From the NCBI GenBank assembly GCA_963844635.1, contig CAWJPD010000002.1:372001-436000 (forward strand): DNA of 64,000 nt, given 5' to 3'. The DNA comes from JAJPKK01 sp963844635 (lineage in GTDB: Bacteria > Pseudomonadota > Alphaproteobacteria > Rhizobiales > Xanthobacteraceae). The notes beneath the pieces were generated by a model. That model made no database searches. It was not told the DNA's origin and was given only the letters and a program-made list of their open reading frames with translations. Positions 50,883 to 60,561 of this stretch are shown here, piece after piece; position 1 is the first letter of the stretch, and each line of letters opens with the position of its first letter. The translations under genes and the position numbers were made by a program.

Positions 50883-52493
50883 TCAATGTCCAAACTGCGG
50901 CCGGCCGCGGCCTGTCGAACCGCGCAGCAGAAGCAGGGCCGTCGGCGCTAGAATGAGGGCGATGACCGCAAAGACGAAGAACACATCCATATAGGCGAGC
51001 AGGCTTGCCTGTTGCGCCACCTGCTGGCTGATGATGCCAATCGCGGCCTGCTGCGCCTCGACGGGAGCAACCCCTTGCGAGGTCAGCATGTCGGTCGCCG
51101 CCTTGATGGCGGCCTGGTACTGCGGCGACGAGGCGATGACATTATCAACCAGATAATTCTGGTGCACCTGAGAGTCGCGGGCGAGCATCGTCGTCGCCGC
51201 CGAGATTCCGATGCTGCCGCCGAGGTTGCGCGCCACGTTGATGAGCGAGGAGGCGGCATCGGTCTTGTTGGGAGGCAGGCCGCTATAGGAGGCGGAGGTG
51301 ATTGGCACGAACAGAAACGGCAGCGCTACGGTCTGGAACGAGCGCGCCCAACTGAAAAACGAAAAATCCGCGGTAGCGGTTATGTGCGTCGAATAAAACA
51401 GCGCGAGGCCGGACACGAACATGCCGCCCGCCATCATGTATTTCGGGGGGACCAGATTCCCCAGCGCGCCGGCGATCGGCATCATCAGCAGCATGGCGAA
51501 GCCGCCGGGCATCAGGGCGAGGCCGGAGAGCGTCGCAGTATAGCCGAAGCCGGTCTGCAACAGCTGCGGGATCAACTGCGTCGTACTGAACAACAGGCCG
51601 CCGATCGCCAGCATCATCAGGCAGCATGTCGAGAACTGCCGCCGCCCGAACAGCCGGATTTCGACGATCGGGTGCTCCTGAAACAGTTCCCACGGAACGA
51701 ACAGCAGGAACGAGATCGCGGAGACCGTGGCGAAAAAGGTGATGAAATCGGAACTGAACCAGTCCTCGCGTTGCCCTTTGTCGAGCACGATTTCGAGGCA
51801 GCCGAGCGCGAGCGAGACCAGCAAAAAGCCGACCCAATCGACCTTCAGGCCGCCGGCGAGCCGCTTCTTGCGCTCCTCGATCAGGGCCGGCGGCTCCGTC
51901 ACCATGAACTGGACCAGCATCAACGACATGATCCCGATCGGGCCGTTGATCAGGAAAATCCAATGCCATGAGAGGTTGTCAGTGAGCCAGCCGCCGAGCG
52001 TCGGCCCCACGGTCGGGGCCACGATGACGGCAATGCCGTAGAGTGCGAAAGCTTGGCCGCGTTGCTCCGGCCTGAACGTATCCGCGAGCATCGACTGTTC
52101 GCTCGGCGCCATGCCGCCGCCGCCCAGCCCTTGCAGCACGCGGAAGAAGATCAGCATGCCGAGGTTTGGCGCCAGCGCGCACAGGATCGAGCTTACGGTG
52201 AAGGTCGCGACGCAGCCCATATAGAAGCGCTTGCGCCCGATGACGCCGGAGAGCCAGCCGCTGATCGGCAGCACGACGGCGCTGGCGACGAGGTAGCTCG
52301 TCAGGATCCAGGTGCTCTCGTCGATGCTCGCCGCCATGCTGCCGGCGATATGCTGGAGGGCGACGTTGGCGATCGAGGTGTCGAGCACCTGCATGAAGGT
52401 GGCGATCGAGATCACCACCGCCACGAGCCATGGGTTGCGATTGCCGGCGGCGGACCGGCTCAGGGTGCCGCGACCGTCTCCCGGACCGCTCAT
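50883..52493 (-). CDS. DHA2-family MFS drug exporter (EmrB-type)
   Basis: 536 residues with 14 predicted transmembrane segments. Motifs: FMQVLDTSIANVALQHIAGS, SGWLSGVIGRKRFYMG (motif A), FRVLQGLGGGGMAPSEQSML, and APTVGPTLGGWLTDNLSWHW (DHA2 motif C). Read without breaks. Its start overlaps the stop of the membrane-fusion protein gene by 4 bp (ATGA), so this is the classical EmrAB arrangement. It exports drugs or other hydrophobic compounds across the envelope with an outer-membrane channel encoded elsewhere. Confidence 0.94.
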   Translation of the reverse strand: MSGPGDGRGTLSRSAAGNRNPWLVAVVISIATFMQVLDTSIANVALQHIAGSMAASIDESTWILTSYLVASAVVLPISGWLSGVIGRKRFYMGCVATFTVSSILCALAPNLGMLIFFRVLQGLGGGGMAPSEQSMLADTFRPEQRGQAFALYGIAVIVAPTVGPTLGGWLTDNLSWHWIFLINGPIGIMSLMLVQFMVTEPPALIEERKKRLAGGLKVDWVGFLLVSLALGCLEIVLDKGQREDWFSSDFITFFATVSAISFLLFVPWELFQEHPIVEIRLFGRRQFSTCCLMMLAIGGLLFSTTQLIPQLLQTGFGYTATLSGLALMPGGFAMLLMMPIAGALGNLVPPKYMMAGGMFVSGLALFYSTHITATADFSFFSWARSFQTVALPFLFVPITSASYSGLPPNKTDAASSLINVARNLGGSIGISAATTMLARDSQVHQNYLVDNVIASSPQYQAAIKAATDMLTSQGVAPVEAQQAAIGIISQQVAQQASLLAYMDVFFVFAVIALILAPTALLLLRGSTGRGRPQFGH

Positions 52494-53955
52494 TTCACCT
52501 TCACGCTCGGCACCACCGACATGCCGGGGCCGATATACACCTCCGGCGGCTGGTCGAAGGTGATCTTGACCGGCACGCGCTGCACCACCTTGACGAAATT
52601 GCCGGTGGCGTTCTGGGGCGGCAGCAGGCTGAAGACGGCACCGCTGCCGGCCTGCACGCTGGCCACGTGGCCATGAAAAGTGCGTCCCGGATAGGCGTCG
52701 ATCTCGATGTCCACGGGCTGCCCCGGTCGCATGTCGGTGAGCTGGGTTTCTTTGAAATTCGCCGTCACCCATTTGTCTTCAGGGACGAACAGCATCAGCA
52801 CCTGGCCGGGCTGGGCATACTGGCCGACGGCGGCGCTGATTTTGGTAGCTCGGCCGCGCTCTGGAGCGGTGAGGCGGGTGCGATCGAGATTGGCCTGGGC
52901 TGGGATGACGGTCGCCTCGGCTGCCTGGAGTTGCGCCATGGCGCTTTGCCGCTGGGTCTCGAGCACCGGAATTTGCTTTTCGGTGGCGTTTGCATTAGCC
53001 TCGCCGCTTTTGTTGTTGGCTTCGGCCTGAATGAGGTTGGATTGCGCTTGTTGGGCCTGCTGACGCGTGCCGGCATTGCGTCGCAGCAGATCCTCATAGC
53101 GCTCGTTCTCTTGGCGCGCATAGGTAAGAGCCGCCTGCGTTTGGGCGACCTGCTTCTGCGCCTGTTCGATGCGCGCCTTTTGGGCGTCGATCTGCGCATC
53201 GAGATTGGCAATCGTGCCTTGCACCTGAGCGACCTGGGCCTGCGCCTGCGCCAGTGCCGCAAGGTAATCGCGCTGATCGATCTGCACCAGCAAGGTACCG
53301 GCGTCGACCAGTTGATTGTCGGTCACCGGCACGGCGATGATGTTGCCGCTGATCTGCGGGCTGATGTTGACAACCCGCGCATCGATGAAGGCGTCGTCAG
53401 TGGAAATGAAATCGCGTCCGCGCAGCCACCATATGAGACCGGCAAGGGCCGCTGCGCCGATCACAACGAGGACGATCAGGATTGTGACGATGCGGCGTAA
53501 AATCGAGCCGCGCCGGCGCGGTTTTTCTTCCTTCTTTTCCTCCTGCTTCGGCTTGTCGGTCTGCTGCTGGGGCCGCGCTTCATCGCGGCGGTCGGTTGGA
53601 GTTGTTTCGCGGTCACGCCCGTCCGGCTCGGCTCGCGCCAGGACCGGAGCCGCGCCCGTAAGCGTCTGCTCCGTTTCGCGATCGAGGTCTTGGGCAGGCG
53701 AATCCGTTTCGCTCGCGGGGTCCGGGCCGGTCCGAACTGCCACGGGGGCTTCGCGCAGCGGCGCCGACGCGGTTTCGCGATCGAGGTCTTGGGCAGGCGA
53801 ACCCGTTTCGCTCGCGGGGTCCGGGCCGGTCCGAACTGCCACGGGGGCTTCGCGCAGCGGTGCCGACGCGGTTTCGCGGTCGAGGTCGCGGGCGGGCGGA
53901 ACCGCTTCGCTCGCGGGCTCGACGCGCGGTTAGGTTTGAGCGAACGTCGCGCCAT
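52490..53955 (-). CDS. HlyD/EmrA-type membrane fusion protein with a repeat-containing N-terminal tail
   Basis: Periplasmic adaptor with one transmembrane segment (RIVTILIVLVVIGAAALAGL), a barrel-sandwich half DFISTDDAFIDARVVNISPQ, a long coiled coil (ALAQAQAQVAQVQGTIANL onward) and the beta-barrel region DRTRLTAPERGRATKISAAV. The cytosolic tail before the membrane segment is unusually long and holds 33-residue repeats (see the repeat entry). The frame is open back to about 53930; with GTG 53842 the protein starts inside a repeat. ATG 53955 (MARRSLK...) is likely the real start if one base is missing near 53935. Overlaps the EmrB gene by 4 bp. Confidence 0.88.
53679..53924 (-). repeat. 99 bp (33-codon) tandem repeat in the EmrA-like gene
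   Basis: Two full units of 99 bp and one partial unit. Copies one and two differ by a few bases, for example at (A/C)CCGTTTCGCTCGCGGGG. The unit encodes DLDRETASAPLREAPVAVRT then GPDPASE(T)(G/D)SPAQ, a proline/alanine-rich, charged and probably disordered segment. The repeat keeps the reading frame, so copy number can change without breaking the protein. Confidence 0.9.
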
Positions 53956-54339
53956 GGATTTCCTGACCGTTAACCCTTCGTACAACTGAAGATTGGCTGC
54001 AGCCGATCTCGAATGAGTTGTAGCCGGAGTCAATCGAAAACAAGAGCGCGGCGCGCGTTCGCGCCTGCGCCATCGCAACTTCGTAAACGCCTCCCGCAAT
54101 TACGGCGAGACGTTTGCAAACGTCGTAGCATATAGCAGGCGCAAACTGATGCCGCTCCGACCGACGCACGGCCCTTATGCGTTCCGTGGGCGTTCGCACA
54201 TGTCGCCGACCCGACGCGCCCATGACCGGTCAGCCACGAACGATGAGCCAGCAAGGGCGCCCGCGAAAATAAAGACTGCGAGACGGGCGATATCCAACAA
54301 GCTGGAGCGGCGGAGTACAGCGGACTGCCCTGCGATCAT
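53956..54339. other. Intergenic region between the emrA-like gene and the FMN reductase gene
   Basis: About 385 bp in which no gene is supported. It should contain the promoter of the emrAB pair on the minus strand and the 3' end of the FMN reductase transcript. A short inverted motif, GACGTTTGCAAACGTC at 54109-54124, is a perfect 16 bp palindrome and a candidate operator for a regulator. Confidence 0.55.
54109..54124. promoter_or_regulatory. 16 bp perfect palindrome, possible operator upstream of the efflux pair
   Basis: GACGTTTGCAAACGTC is a perfect palindrome located about 155 bp upstream of the EmrA-like start. Its size is right for a dimeric repressor such as a TetR, MarR or LacI protein, but no such gene adjoins it, so this is only a candidate. 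Confidence 0.45.
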
Positions 54340-54918
54340 TCAGTTATTTCGCGGATCCGCCATCCTCTGAATGAAAACTTCGAAACCCGCAAGTTGCTGC
54401 CGGATCATATCGATTGCGCCAGAATCCTTCAATTCGAGGCTCGCGGCATCGAACTTTTGCGCCGCAAAGGTCACGACAACTTCCGGCTTTCCGAACATCA
54501 GGGCGTCGAGTGACGTGAGCGACTGGCGCAAATGGTATTGCATCCGCGAGCCGCCCAACAGGCCGCCCGAGGCCGACTGCAAGGCGATGGGTTTGCCGAC
54601 AAACGGTTGAGGCTTCAGCCGGGATATCCAATCGATAGCATTCTTCAAGACCCCCGGGATTGACCAGTTGTATTCCGGCGAGCAGATCAGGACACCATCG
54701 GCGGCGCCGATCGCGGCACCAAGGTCGTTCACCGCAGCCGGAATGCCGGTGCTGTTCTGCACGTCGAGATTGTAAAGCGGAATGGCGTCGAGCGGCGGCG
54801 ACGCCATCATTTTCATGCCGGCCGGAGCGAGTTTTGCCGAAATGCGCGCGAGCGCGCCATTGTAGGAGTCCTTGCGCAACGAACCGCAGATCACCGTCAC
54901 GGTCAGGGCTCCCGCCAA
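54340..54918 (-). CDS. NADPH-dependent FMN reductase
   Basis: 192-residue flavodoxin-fold reductase. The phosphate-binding loop is VICGSLRKDSYNGALARI and the active-site segment ICSPEYNWSIPGVLKNAIDW is typical of the NADPH_dep_red family (azoreductase/chromate reductase-like). LQSASGGLLGGSRMQYHLRQ follows. Reads without breaks and has the usual length. It may reduce quinones, azo dyes or FMN for a monooxygenase; no partner lies next to it. Confidence 0.92.
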   Translation of the reverse strand: MAGALTVTVICGSLRKDSYNGALARISAKLAPAGMKMMASPPLDAIPLYNLDVQNSTGIPAAVNDLGAAIGAADGVLICSPEYNWSIPGVLKNAIDWISRLKPQPFVGKPIALQSASGGLLGGSRMQYHLRQSLTSLDALMFGKPEVVVTFAAQKFDAASLELKDSGAIDMIRQQLAGFEVFIQRMADPRNN

Positions 54919-55074
54919 AATAACTGCTCCGACACTCGGTAAAAATCAGCGGGCTAGTCCCGCGAACGGCTCTGCGATGATTTAGTTATTTTGGCGGGTA
55001 CCCTTACCGGGTCCGCCATGGTAATCCTTTTCGCGAAGAGGTCAGTTGGGGCTGTCGGTGCGAGTCACTCCAAA

Positions 55075-55950
55075 TTACGATTGCTCGGCCTCGATTGGAT
55101 TGCGTAGTATTCCGATACCTTCGATGTCGATTTCGCACACGTCGCCCGGGCGCATCCAGACCGGCGGCTTGCGCGCATGGCCGACTCCGGACGGCGTACC
55201 GGTCAGCAAAAGGTCCCCGGGTTCCAGCGTCATGCCCTGGGTGGCGTAGACGATGGTTTCCGCCACCGGGAACATCATGTTCGCGGTATTGTCGGACTGC
55301 ATCACCGTGCCGTTCAGCCGGCTCTCGATCTTGAGGCCTTTGCCCCCCGGCGGCAGCTCGTCGGCGGTCACGACCCAGGGGCCGACGCTGCCGCTGCGAT
55401 CGAAATTCTTGCCGATGTGCCACTGGGTGGTGTGGCGCTGGAATTCGCGGATCGAGCCTTCATTGGCGCAGGTCCACCCGGCGACGCAGGTCAGCGCGTT
55501 CTCAAGCGTCATGTGCCGCGCCGGCCGGCCGATCACGGCAACGAGTTCCGCCTCGTAATCGAAGGTCTCGCTGACGCGTGGGCGGATCAGCGGTTCGAGA
55601 TGCGCGATGATGGAATTGCGACCGCGCATGAACAGGGTCGGATAGCGCGGCATGTTGTCGGCATAGCGGCCTTCCTTCACATGCTCAAGGTAATTCAGGC
55701 CGAGGCAGACGATCTTTCCGGGTTGCGCCACCGGCAGCGCGTAATCAAGTCCGGCGAGGGGACGCCGCGCGGACACAGGGGCCTTCCCGGCCACCGCCCT
55801 CAGCGCGACGAGATCGCCGTCGAAGCGACGCAACACCGCGCCGAGATCGTTCGGCAGGCCGGGATCGACGGCTTGAAGATCGATCACCTCGTCGTTCTCG
55901 ACGATGCCGAGCCGCAGCCCCCTATCGGAGCGAAATCCAACGATTCGCAT
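55075..55950 (-). CDS. Fumarylacetoacetate hydrolase (FAH) family protein
   Basis: 291 residues starting MRIVGFRSDRGLRLGIVEND, with a short N-terminal domain, then the FAH fold. KIVCLGLNYLEHVKEG, FMRGRNSIIAHLEPL and the metal site DYEAELVAVIGRPARHM (ExE) with Asp in VVTADEL are present, plus GDLLLTGTPSGVGHARKP. The ATG at 55950 has gaggtgatg upstream. Family members hydrolyse or decarboxylate acyl-pyruvates or act as 2-oxo-hydroxy acid hydratases in aromatic degradation; the substrate is not clear. Confidence 0.93.
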   Translation of the reverse strand: MRIVGFRSDRGLRLGIVENDEVIDLQAVDPGLPNDLGAVLRRFDGDLVALRAVAGKAPVSARRPLAGLDYALPVAQPGKIVCLGLNYLEHVKEGRYADNMPRYPTLFMRGRNSIIAHLEPLIRPRVSETFDYEAELVAVIGRPARHMTLENALTCVAGWTCANEGSIREFQRHTTQWHIGKNFDRSGSVGPWVVTADELPPGGKGLKIESRLNGTVMQSDNTANMMFPVAETIVYATQGMTLEPGDLLLTGTPSGVGHARKPPVWMRPGDVCEIDIEGIGILRNPIEAEQS

Positions 55951-56190
55951 CGCATCACCTCGGGTAAGGCGCCAGTCGGCCGAGCGCGCCAGCCGAACCC
56001 CGTCATCCATCACCTTATGCGCGGGCCGCTGCACTCGTCCATTCAAACGGGTCAATCGGGCGCATTTCCGCGTTCGTGGATGCGGCTGCTCATCAGGTCT
56101 CGATCTCCGTTCACAGCCGATGCCCGGTAAGATACACTGCCGCCATAAGGCCAGGCGAACAGGCAAGTGACCCTCGGCACAGGGAGGACA

Positions 56191-57060
56191 ATGATGCTCT
56201 ATCGCGGCTCGATCGGAGCGTTCGCGTTATCGGCGGCGCTGTCGATCTCTCTCGGCAACGCCACCGCGGCCGACGCCAAATACCCGAACTGGAAAGGGCT
56301 ATGGTCGCCGGTCGTGGCTTCCGGAGCCGGACGCCAAAGCTTCGATCCTACCAAGCCGGAAGGGGCGGCCCAGCAGGCGCCGCTGACGGCGGAATATCAG
56401 AAGATTTTTGCTGACAGCGTTGCGGCGCAGGCGAATGGCGGCATCGGCAACGACCCGACGAAAGAATGTTACGCCGCTGGCATGCCGCGGATGATGACGT
56501 ATGAGGCGCAGGAATACGTCATCACGCCGAACGTGACCTATATCGTCCTTGGCGGCGACGACAATCTGCGCCGTATTTTCACCGATGGCCGCAATTGGCC
56601 CAAGGAGATCGAGCCGACCTATCAAGGGTATACCATCGGCCAGTGGGTGGACGAGAATGGCGACGGTACCTACGACGTGCTCGAAGCCGAAACGCGCGGC
56701 CCGTTCAAGGGGCCGCGCGCCTTTGACGGCACCGGATTGCCGCTCGATCTCGACAATGAATCCCGGTTTCAGGAAAGGTTTTTCATCGACAAGAACAACC
56801 CCAACCTGCTCCATGACGTGATCACCGTGTTCGATCACGCTTTGACCAAGCCGTGGACCGTCGACAAGACATTCCGGCGCAGTTCGGACGTGCAGCCGGA
56901 GTGGCCCGAGGTCTACTGTCACGTCAACAACCGGCGCTTGGTGCTCGAAGGAGAAACCTACATGGTGAACGACGAGGGATTTCTCGTGCCCACCAGAAAG
57001 GGCCAACGGCCACCCGATCTGCAATACTTCAAGCCGGTTCCCCGCCCCGGGGCCAAGTGA
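56191..57060 (+). CDS. Secreted protein of unknown function, paralogue 1
   Basis: 289 residues with signal peptide (MMLYRGSIGAFALSAALSIS, cleavage near NATAADA). The mature protein has YPNWKGLWSPVVAS, AAQQAPLTAEYQKIFADSVA, the block GMPRMMTYEAQEYVITPNVT, RRIFTDGRNWP...PTYQGYTIGQW, a Glu/Asp-rich ENGDGTYDVLEAETRGPFKG, and ERFFIDKNNPNLLHDVITVF. A strong site (agggaggac) precedes ATG 56191. It is closely similar to the next gene (paralogue 2), so the two arose by tandem duplication. I do not recognise the family. DxNGDGxY resembles a calcium-binding or dockerin-like loop but this is only suggestive. Confidence 0.85.
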   Translation: MMLYRGSIGAFALSAALSISLGNATAADAKYPNWKGLWSPVVASGAGRQSFDPTKPEGAAQQAPLTAEYQKIFADSVAAQANGGIGNDPTKECYAAGMPRMMTYEAQEYVITPNVTYIVLGGDDNLRRIFTDGRNWPKEIEPTYQGYTIGQWVDENGDGTYDVLEAETRGPFKGPRAFDGTGLPLDLDNESRFQERFFIDKNNPNLLHDVITVFDHALTKPWTVDKTFRRSSDVQPEWPEVYCHVNNRRLVLEGETYMVNDEGFLVPTRKGQRPPDLQYFKPVPRPGAK

Positions 57061-57093
57061 ATGCGCGGCGACACGCGAAGAATTGGGAGCAAG

Positions 57094-57996
57094 ATGATGC
57101 ACCGAAACGCGAAGCATCTTTTAGCCGCGGCAATCTTGTGCGCGCTGACAACATCGGCGGCCGTGTTGCTGGGGTCCGGCGGCGTTCGCGCAGCCGATCC
57201 TGCGGGCGGCGCCGCGGACATGAGCAAGTACCCCACCAATTGGAAAGGTCAGTGGACGCGCGTCGTTCATCGCGAGGTCGAGGTTCAGGGCGCCTACGAC
57301 CAGACCAAGCCCTGGGGCCTCGGACAGCAGGCGCCGCTGACGCCGGAATATCAGAAAGTGCTCGCCGCCAGCATGGCCGACCAGGCCGGGGGCGGTCTCG
57401 GTAACTACCCGACGGCGCGGTGCCTGCCGAGCGGAATGCCGCGCATGATGACGTTCGCTAGGCAGGAATATGTCATCACGCCGGAAACGACCTACATCAT
57501 GCTGACGGGCTCCGATCACATCCGCCGCATCTTCACCGACGGACGCGACTGGCCCAAGAATCCCATTCCGACCTATGCGGGCTATTCGATTGGCACGTGG
57601 CTCGACGAGGATGGTGACGGCCACTACGATACGCTCGATGTCGAAACCAGGTATTTCAAGGGGCCGCGCGCCTTCGATGCCAGCGGGTTGCCTCTCGCCT
57701 TCGACAACCAATCGGTTTTCAAGGAGCGCATCTTCCTCGACAAGACCAACCCGAAAATCATTCACATCCTCACCACCGCGATCGATCACGCGTTGACGCG
57801 GCCGTGGACTTCGGACCGGCAATATCAGCGGCTGTCCGAAAATCCGGAGCAGTGGCCCGAAACCTGGTGCCAGGAAGGCAACGCCAACATCGTGATCGGG
57901 AAGGAAAACTATTTCTTGCGCGTTGACGGCCTGTTGATGCCGGCCAAGCGCAACCAGGCCCCGCCCGATCTGCGTTATTTCGATCAGCCAAAGTAA
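57094..57996 (+). CDS. Secreted protein of unknown function, paralogue 2
   Basis: 300 residues with signal peptide (hydrophobic core LLAAAILCALTTSAAVLLGS, cleavage near VRAAD). Same order of motifs as paralogue 1: YPTNWKGQWTRVVH, GLGQQAPLTPEYQKVLAASM, GMPRMMTFARQEYVITPETT, RRIFTDGRDWP...PTYAGYSIGTW, DEDGDGHYDTLDVETRYFKG, ERIFLDKTNPKIIHILTTAI. ATG 57094 (gggagcaag upstream) is preferred over 57061. It follows paralogue 1 by 33 bp, so they share a transcript. Cysteines are at equivalent positions near the middle and C-terminus (CLPSGM; TWCQEG), possibly a disulfide. Confidence 0.85.
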   Translation: MMHRNAKHLLAAAILCALTTSAAVLLGSGGVRAADPAGGAADMSKYPTNWKGQWTRVVHREVEVQGAYDQTKPWGLGQQAPLTPEYQKVLAASMADQAGGGLGNYPTARCLPSGMPRMMTFARQEYVITPETTYIMLTGSDHIRRIFTDGRDWPKNPIPTYAGYSIGTWLDEDGDGHYDTLDVETRYFKGPRAFDASGLPLAFDNQSVFKERIFLDKTNPKIIHILTTAIDHALTRPWTSDRQYQRLSENPEQWPETWCQEGNANIVIGKENYFLRVDGLLMPAKRNQAPPDLRYFDQPK

Positions 57997-58476
57997 ACCG
58001 ACCCCGAGGCACATCTCTCGGTTGTGGGCACGGCGGTATTGATGCCGCCGTGCCTCGATGTGTTTCGCTGCCGCTCGCCCGAGTTTTGCGCTGGCATATC
58101 GCCATTTGGTTGAGAGCGCAGGGCAAATATCGCGTAGCGACACGTCGTTCTCACGCTTTGCGGTCCCTCCATTTACGGTGCTTTTACTTGCGGCGCGCTA
58201 CCTTTGAGCGAGTGACGCTCGGACGGTGCGCCTGTCCGGGTTTTCGTTGACCGATGTAGCGTCGCTGCGCCCGGGCGGGCGCGACGACGACCGAGGGTGT
58301 CATGACGGGCTGCGCTGCATCCGGCGATCGTCGACAGCGTGCCGGCGCGAAGGGCACCCGCCAAAATTACTGCTTCGATCCGCAGCAAAAATCAGAAGCC
58401 CGGTGCAGCGAATCGCGAAAGGAAGGATTCCCGGATTCACGGCGATCCGCCAGCGGCCCAAATCGGGGGAGGCGCG
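57997..58476. other. Intergenic region before the chemosensory cluster
   Basis: About 480 bp with no supportable gene. A strong hairpin at 58027-58054 lies 30 bp after the paralogue 2 stop. The rest should hold the promoter of the che cluster; no sigma-54 or flagellar-type promoter motif was recognised. Confidence 0.55.
58027..58054. terminator. Hairpin, possible terminator after the secreted-protein pair
   Basis: GGCACGGCGG, 8 bp loop, CCGCCGTGCC: a perfect 10 bp GC-rich stem. It is not followed by a run of T, so it may be a Rho-associated or mRNA-stabilising structure instead of a classical intrinsic terminator. Confidence 0.6.
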
Positions 58477-59025
58477 ATGCTGAGCGATCAATCCTCGACA
58501 CCATCGCAATCCTTGGCACGACCGTCCCCCGACCGGTTCGATCCTCCTGGCGAGGCGGAGGGGGCATCGGCGGCTCCGACCGCGAGATGGCTCATCTGCC
58601 GGGCCAAAGACTTTTTGTGCGCGCTCCCGATCGGGCAAGTCATAGAAACGATGCGCATGCCATCCGTGGAGATCGTTGCCGACGTCCCGCGGCATGTGCG
58701 CGGCCTGTGTCGCATTCGCGGGGCCGCGGTGCCGGTCGTCGATCTCGCCGTGTTGATCAGCGGCGAACCGTCGATGTGTGAGCGCCTCGTCACCATCGAT
58801 CTTGGCGGCCGCGCTGTCGCGCTTGCCGTCGCATCAATCATCGGCATCCGCGACATTGCGGCTGACGCAGGCGAGGAATTGCCGCCGCTCCTGCGTGGAA
58901 CGGAGCGCGAGACAGTCGCCACCATTGGGACCGCGGACGCGGAATTCCTGTTCTTCCTGTGTACAGCCCGCATGTTGCCGGAAGAGCTGTTGTCCCGGCT
59001 TTGTTCAAACGGAGATGAATCGTGA
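58477..59025 (+). CDS. cheW: CheW-like chemosensory scaffold protein 1
   Basis: 182 residues, CheW fold: RWLICRAKDFLCALPIGQVI, VRGLCRIRGAAVPVVDLAVL and VTIDLGGRAVALAVASIIGI. An N-terminal extension of about 35 residues, rich in Pro and Ser, precedes the domain. ATG 58477 has a strong site (gggggaggc). Its stop overlaps the start of cheR. It couples receptors to the CheA kinase. Confidence 0.9.
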   Translation: MLSDQSSTPSQSLARPSPDRFDPPGEAEGASAAPTARWLICRAKDFLCALPIGQVIETMRMPSVEIVADVPRHVRGLCRIRGAAVPVVDLAVLISGEPSMCERLVTIDLGGRAVALAVASIIGIRDIAADAGEELPPLLRGTERETVATIGTADAEFLFFLCTARMLPEELLSRLCSNGDES

Positions 59026-60561
59026 GTTGCGTTGCAACGCGAGCCGAGATGGAGCGGTTCAGGTCGGCGATTTCGCACAACATTGGCCTGCAATTCGATG
59101 ACACCAAGCTGGGATTCCTTGGCGAGGTACTGGAGCGGCGCCTGCAGAAACTCGCGCGATCCAACGACGCCTACCTTCGCAGCCTCGAGCATGAGTCGTC
59201 GCGTGGCGAAATGAGCGCGCTCGCCCGTGAGTTGACGGTCTGCGAGACCTACTTCTTCCGCAATCAGGAACAGTTCCACGCGCTCGCCGAGGTGGTGTTT
59301 CCGGCCCGCATGCGTGTGGCTCGCACCCCGCCGGCCCTGCGCGTGATGTCGGCAGGCTGCGCTTCCGGCGAAGAAGCCTATTCCATCGCCATCGCGGCCC
59401 GAGAGGCGATCGCCGATCCGTCGTGGAGCATCGCCATCCGCGCGGTCGATCTCAATCCCGACGTGCTGGCCCGTGCGGCCCGCGGGCGCTATTCGGCTTG
59501 GTCGTTGCGCGAAACGCCCCCACAAATTCGCGCGCGCTGGTTTTGCCACAGCGGCCGCGACATGATCGTCGCCGATACCGTGCGCGCCGGCGTGACGTTC
59601 GAATTGGGCAATCTCGCGAGCGACGACCCGCAGCTTTGGCCAACGTCCGCCTATGACGTGATCTTCTGCCGCAACGTGCTGATGTATTTCTCGCCCGATC
59701 AAATGCGGGCGGCCGTCGCACGAATTGCGCGCTCGCTCGCACCGGGAGGATTCCTGTTCCTTGGCCACGCCGAAACACTGCGAGGCATTTCCGACGAGTT
59801 TCACCTGCACAACTCGCACGAAACGTTTTATTACGAACGCAAGGCGAGCGGCGGGAAAGGCAAATCCGGACGACCGGAAATCTCCGCGCCAAGCACGCGT
59901 GCCGTGCCGTCCGCGGTGGGCGCGGTCGCGGCGCATTCCGGTGAGGTTCATCAGAACGTCGTGTGGCTCGATTCCATCCGCGCGTCCGGCGCGCGCGTTG
60001 CAAAACTTTTGGACAATCCATCGCTACCCGAAGTCGCCACGGCCATCCCGAATACGGCGCGCGACGTTGCTCCGGTGCTGGACTTGTTGCGTCACGAGCG
60101 TTTCGCCGAGGCGCTCGACGCTGGTGCAAGAAACTCTCGGTAATGCCGAACGCGACAAGGACGTGCTGCTGCTCGAAGCAACGCTGCTCGCCCACGGTGG
60201 GCAATTTGCGGCGGCGGAGGAGGCGTGCGCGCGCTTGTTCCGGCTCGATGCGCTGAACGCCGGAGGCCATTACGTTCTGGCGCTGTGCCGGCAACAATCC
60301 GACGATCGCGAAGGGGCCGCCGAACACGACCGGCTCGCCGCTCATCTGGATCCCACCTTCGCCATGCCGCGCCTGCATCTCGGGCTGATGGCGCGACAGG
60401 CTGGGGACTTCGATACGGCGCGGCGCGAACTCGCGCAGGCTCAGTTGCTGCTCCGCCGCGAAGATGCCTCCCGGCTGCTGATGTTTGGAGGCGGCTTCAG
60501 CCGCGAAGCCCTGGTCAGGCTGTGCGAACTCGCTCCCGGCGCGGGCGGAAACCGGCCATGA
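59022..60561 (+). CDS. cheR: CheR-type chemoreceptor methyltransferase with C-terminal TPR repeats, one frameshift
   Basis: SAM-dependent glutamate methyltransferase acting on the MCP. The N-terminal helical domain is followed by TVCETYFFRNQEQFHALAEV, RVMSAGCASGEEAYSIAIAA (motif I) and YDVIFCRNVLMYFSPDQM. After a linker the TPR-like part AERDKDVLLLEATLLAHGGQ then NAGGHYVLALCRQQSDDREG begins. The frame shifts near 60125 by one extra base (ALDAGARNSR should read ALDLVQETLGNAERDK). A CheR-TPR fusion is characteristic of WspC and related systems. GTG start at 59022, overlapping cheW. Confidence 0.9.

Noticed and set aside
59022..60561. Programmed frameshift in cheR between methyltransferase and TPR domains
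   Set aside because: No slippery sequence or downstream structure is evident, and one extra base explains it; similar indels abound in the downstream MCP and cheA.
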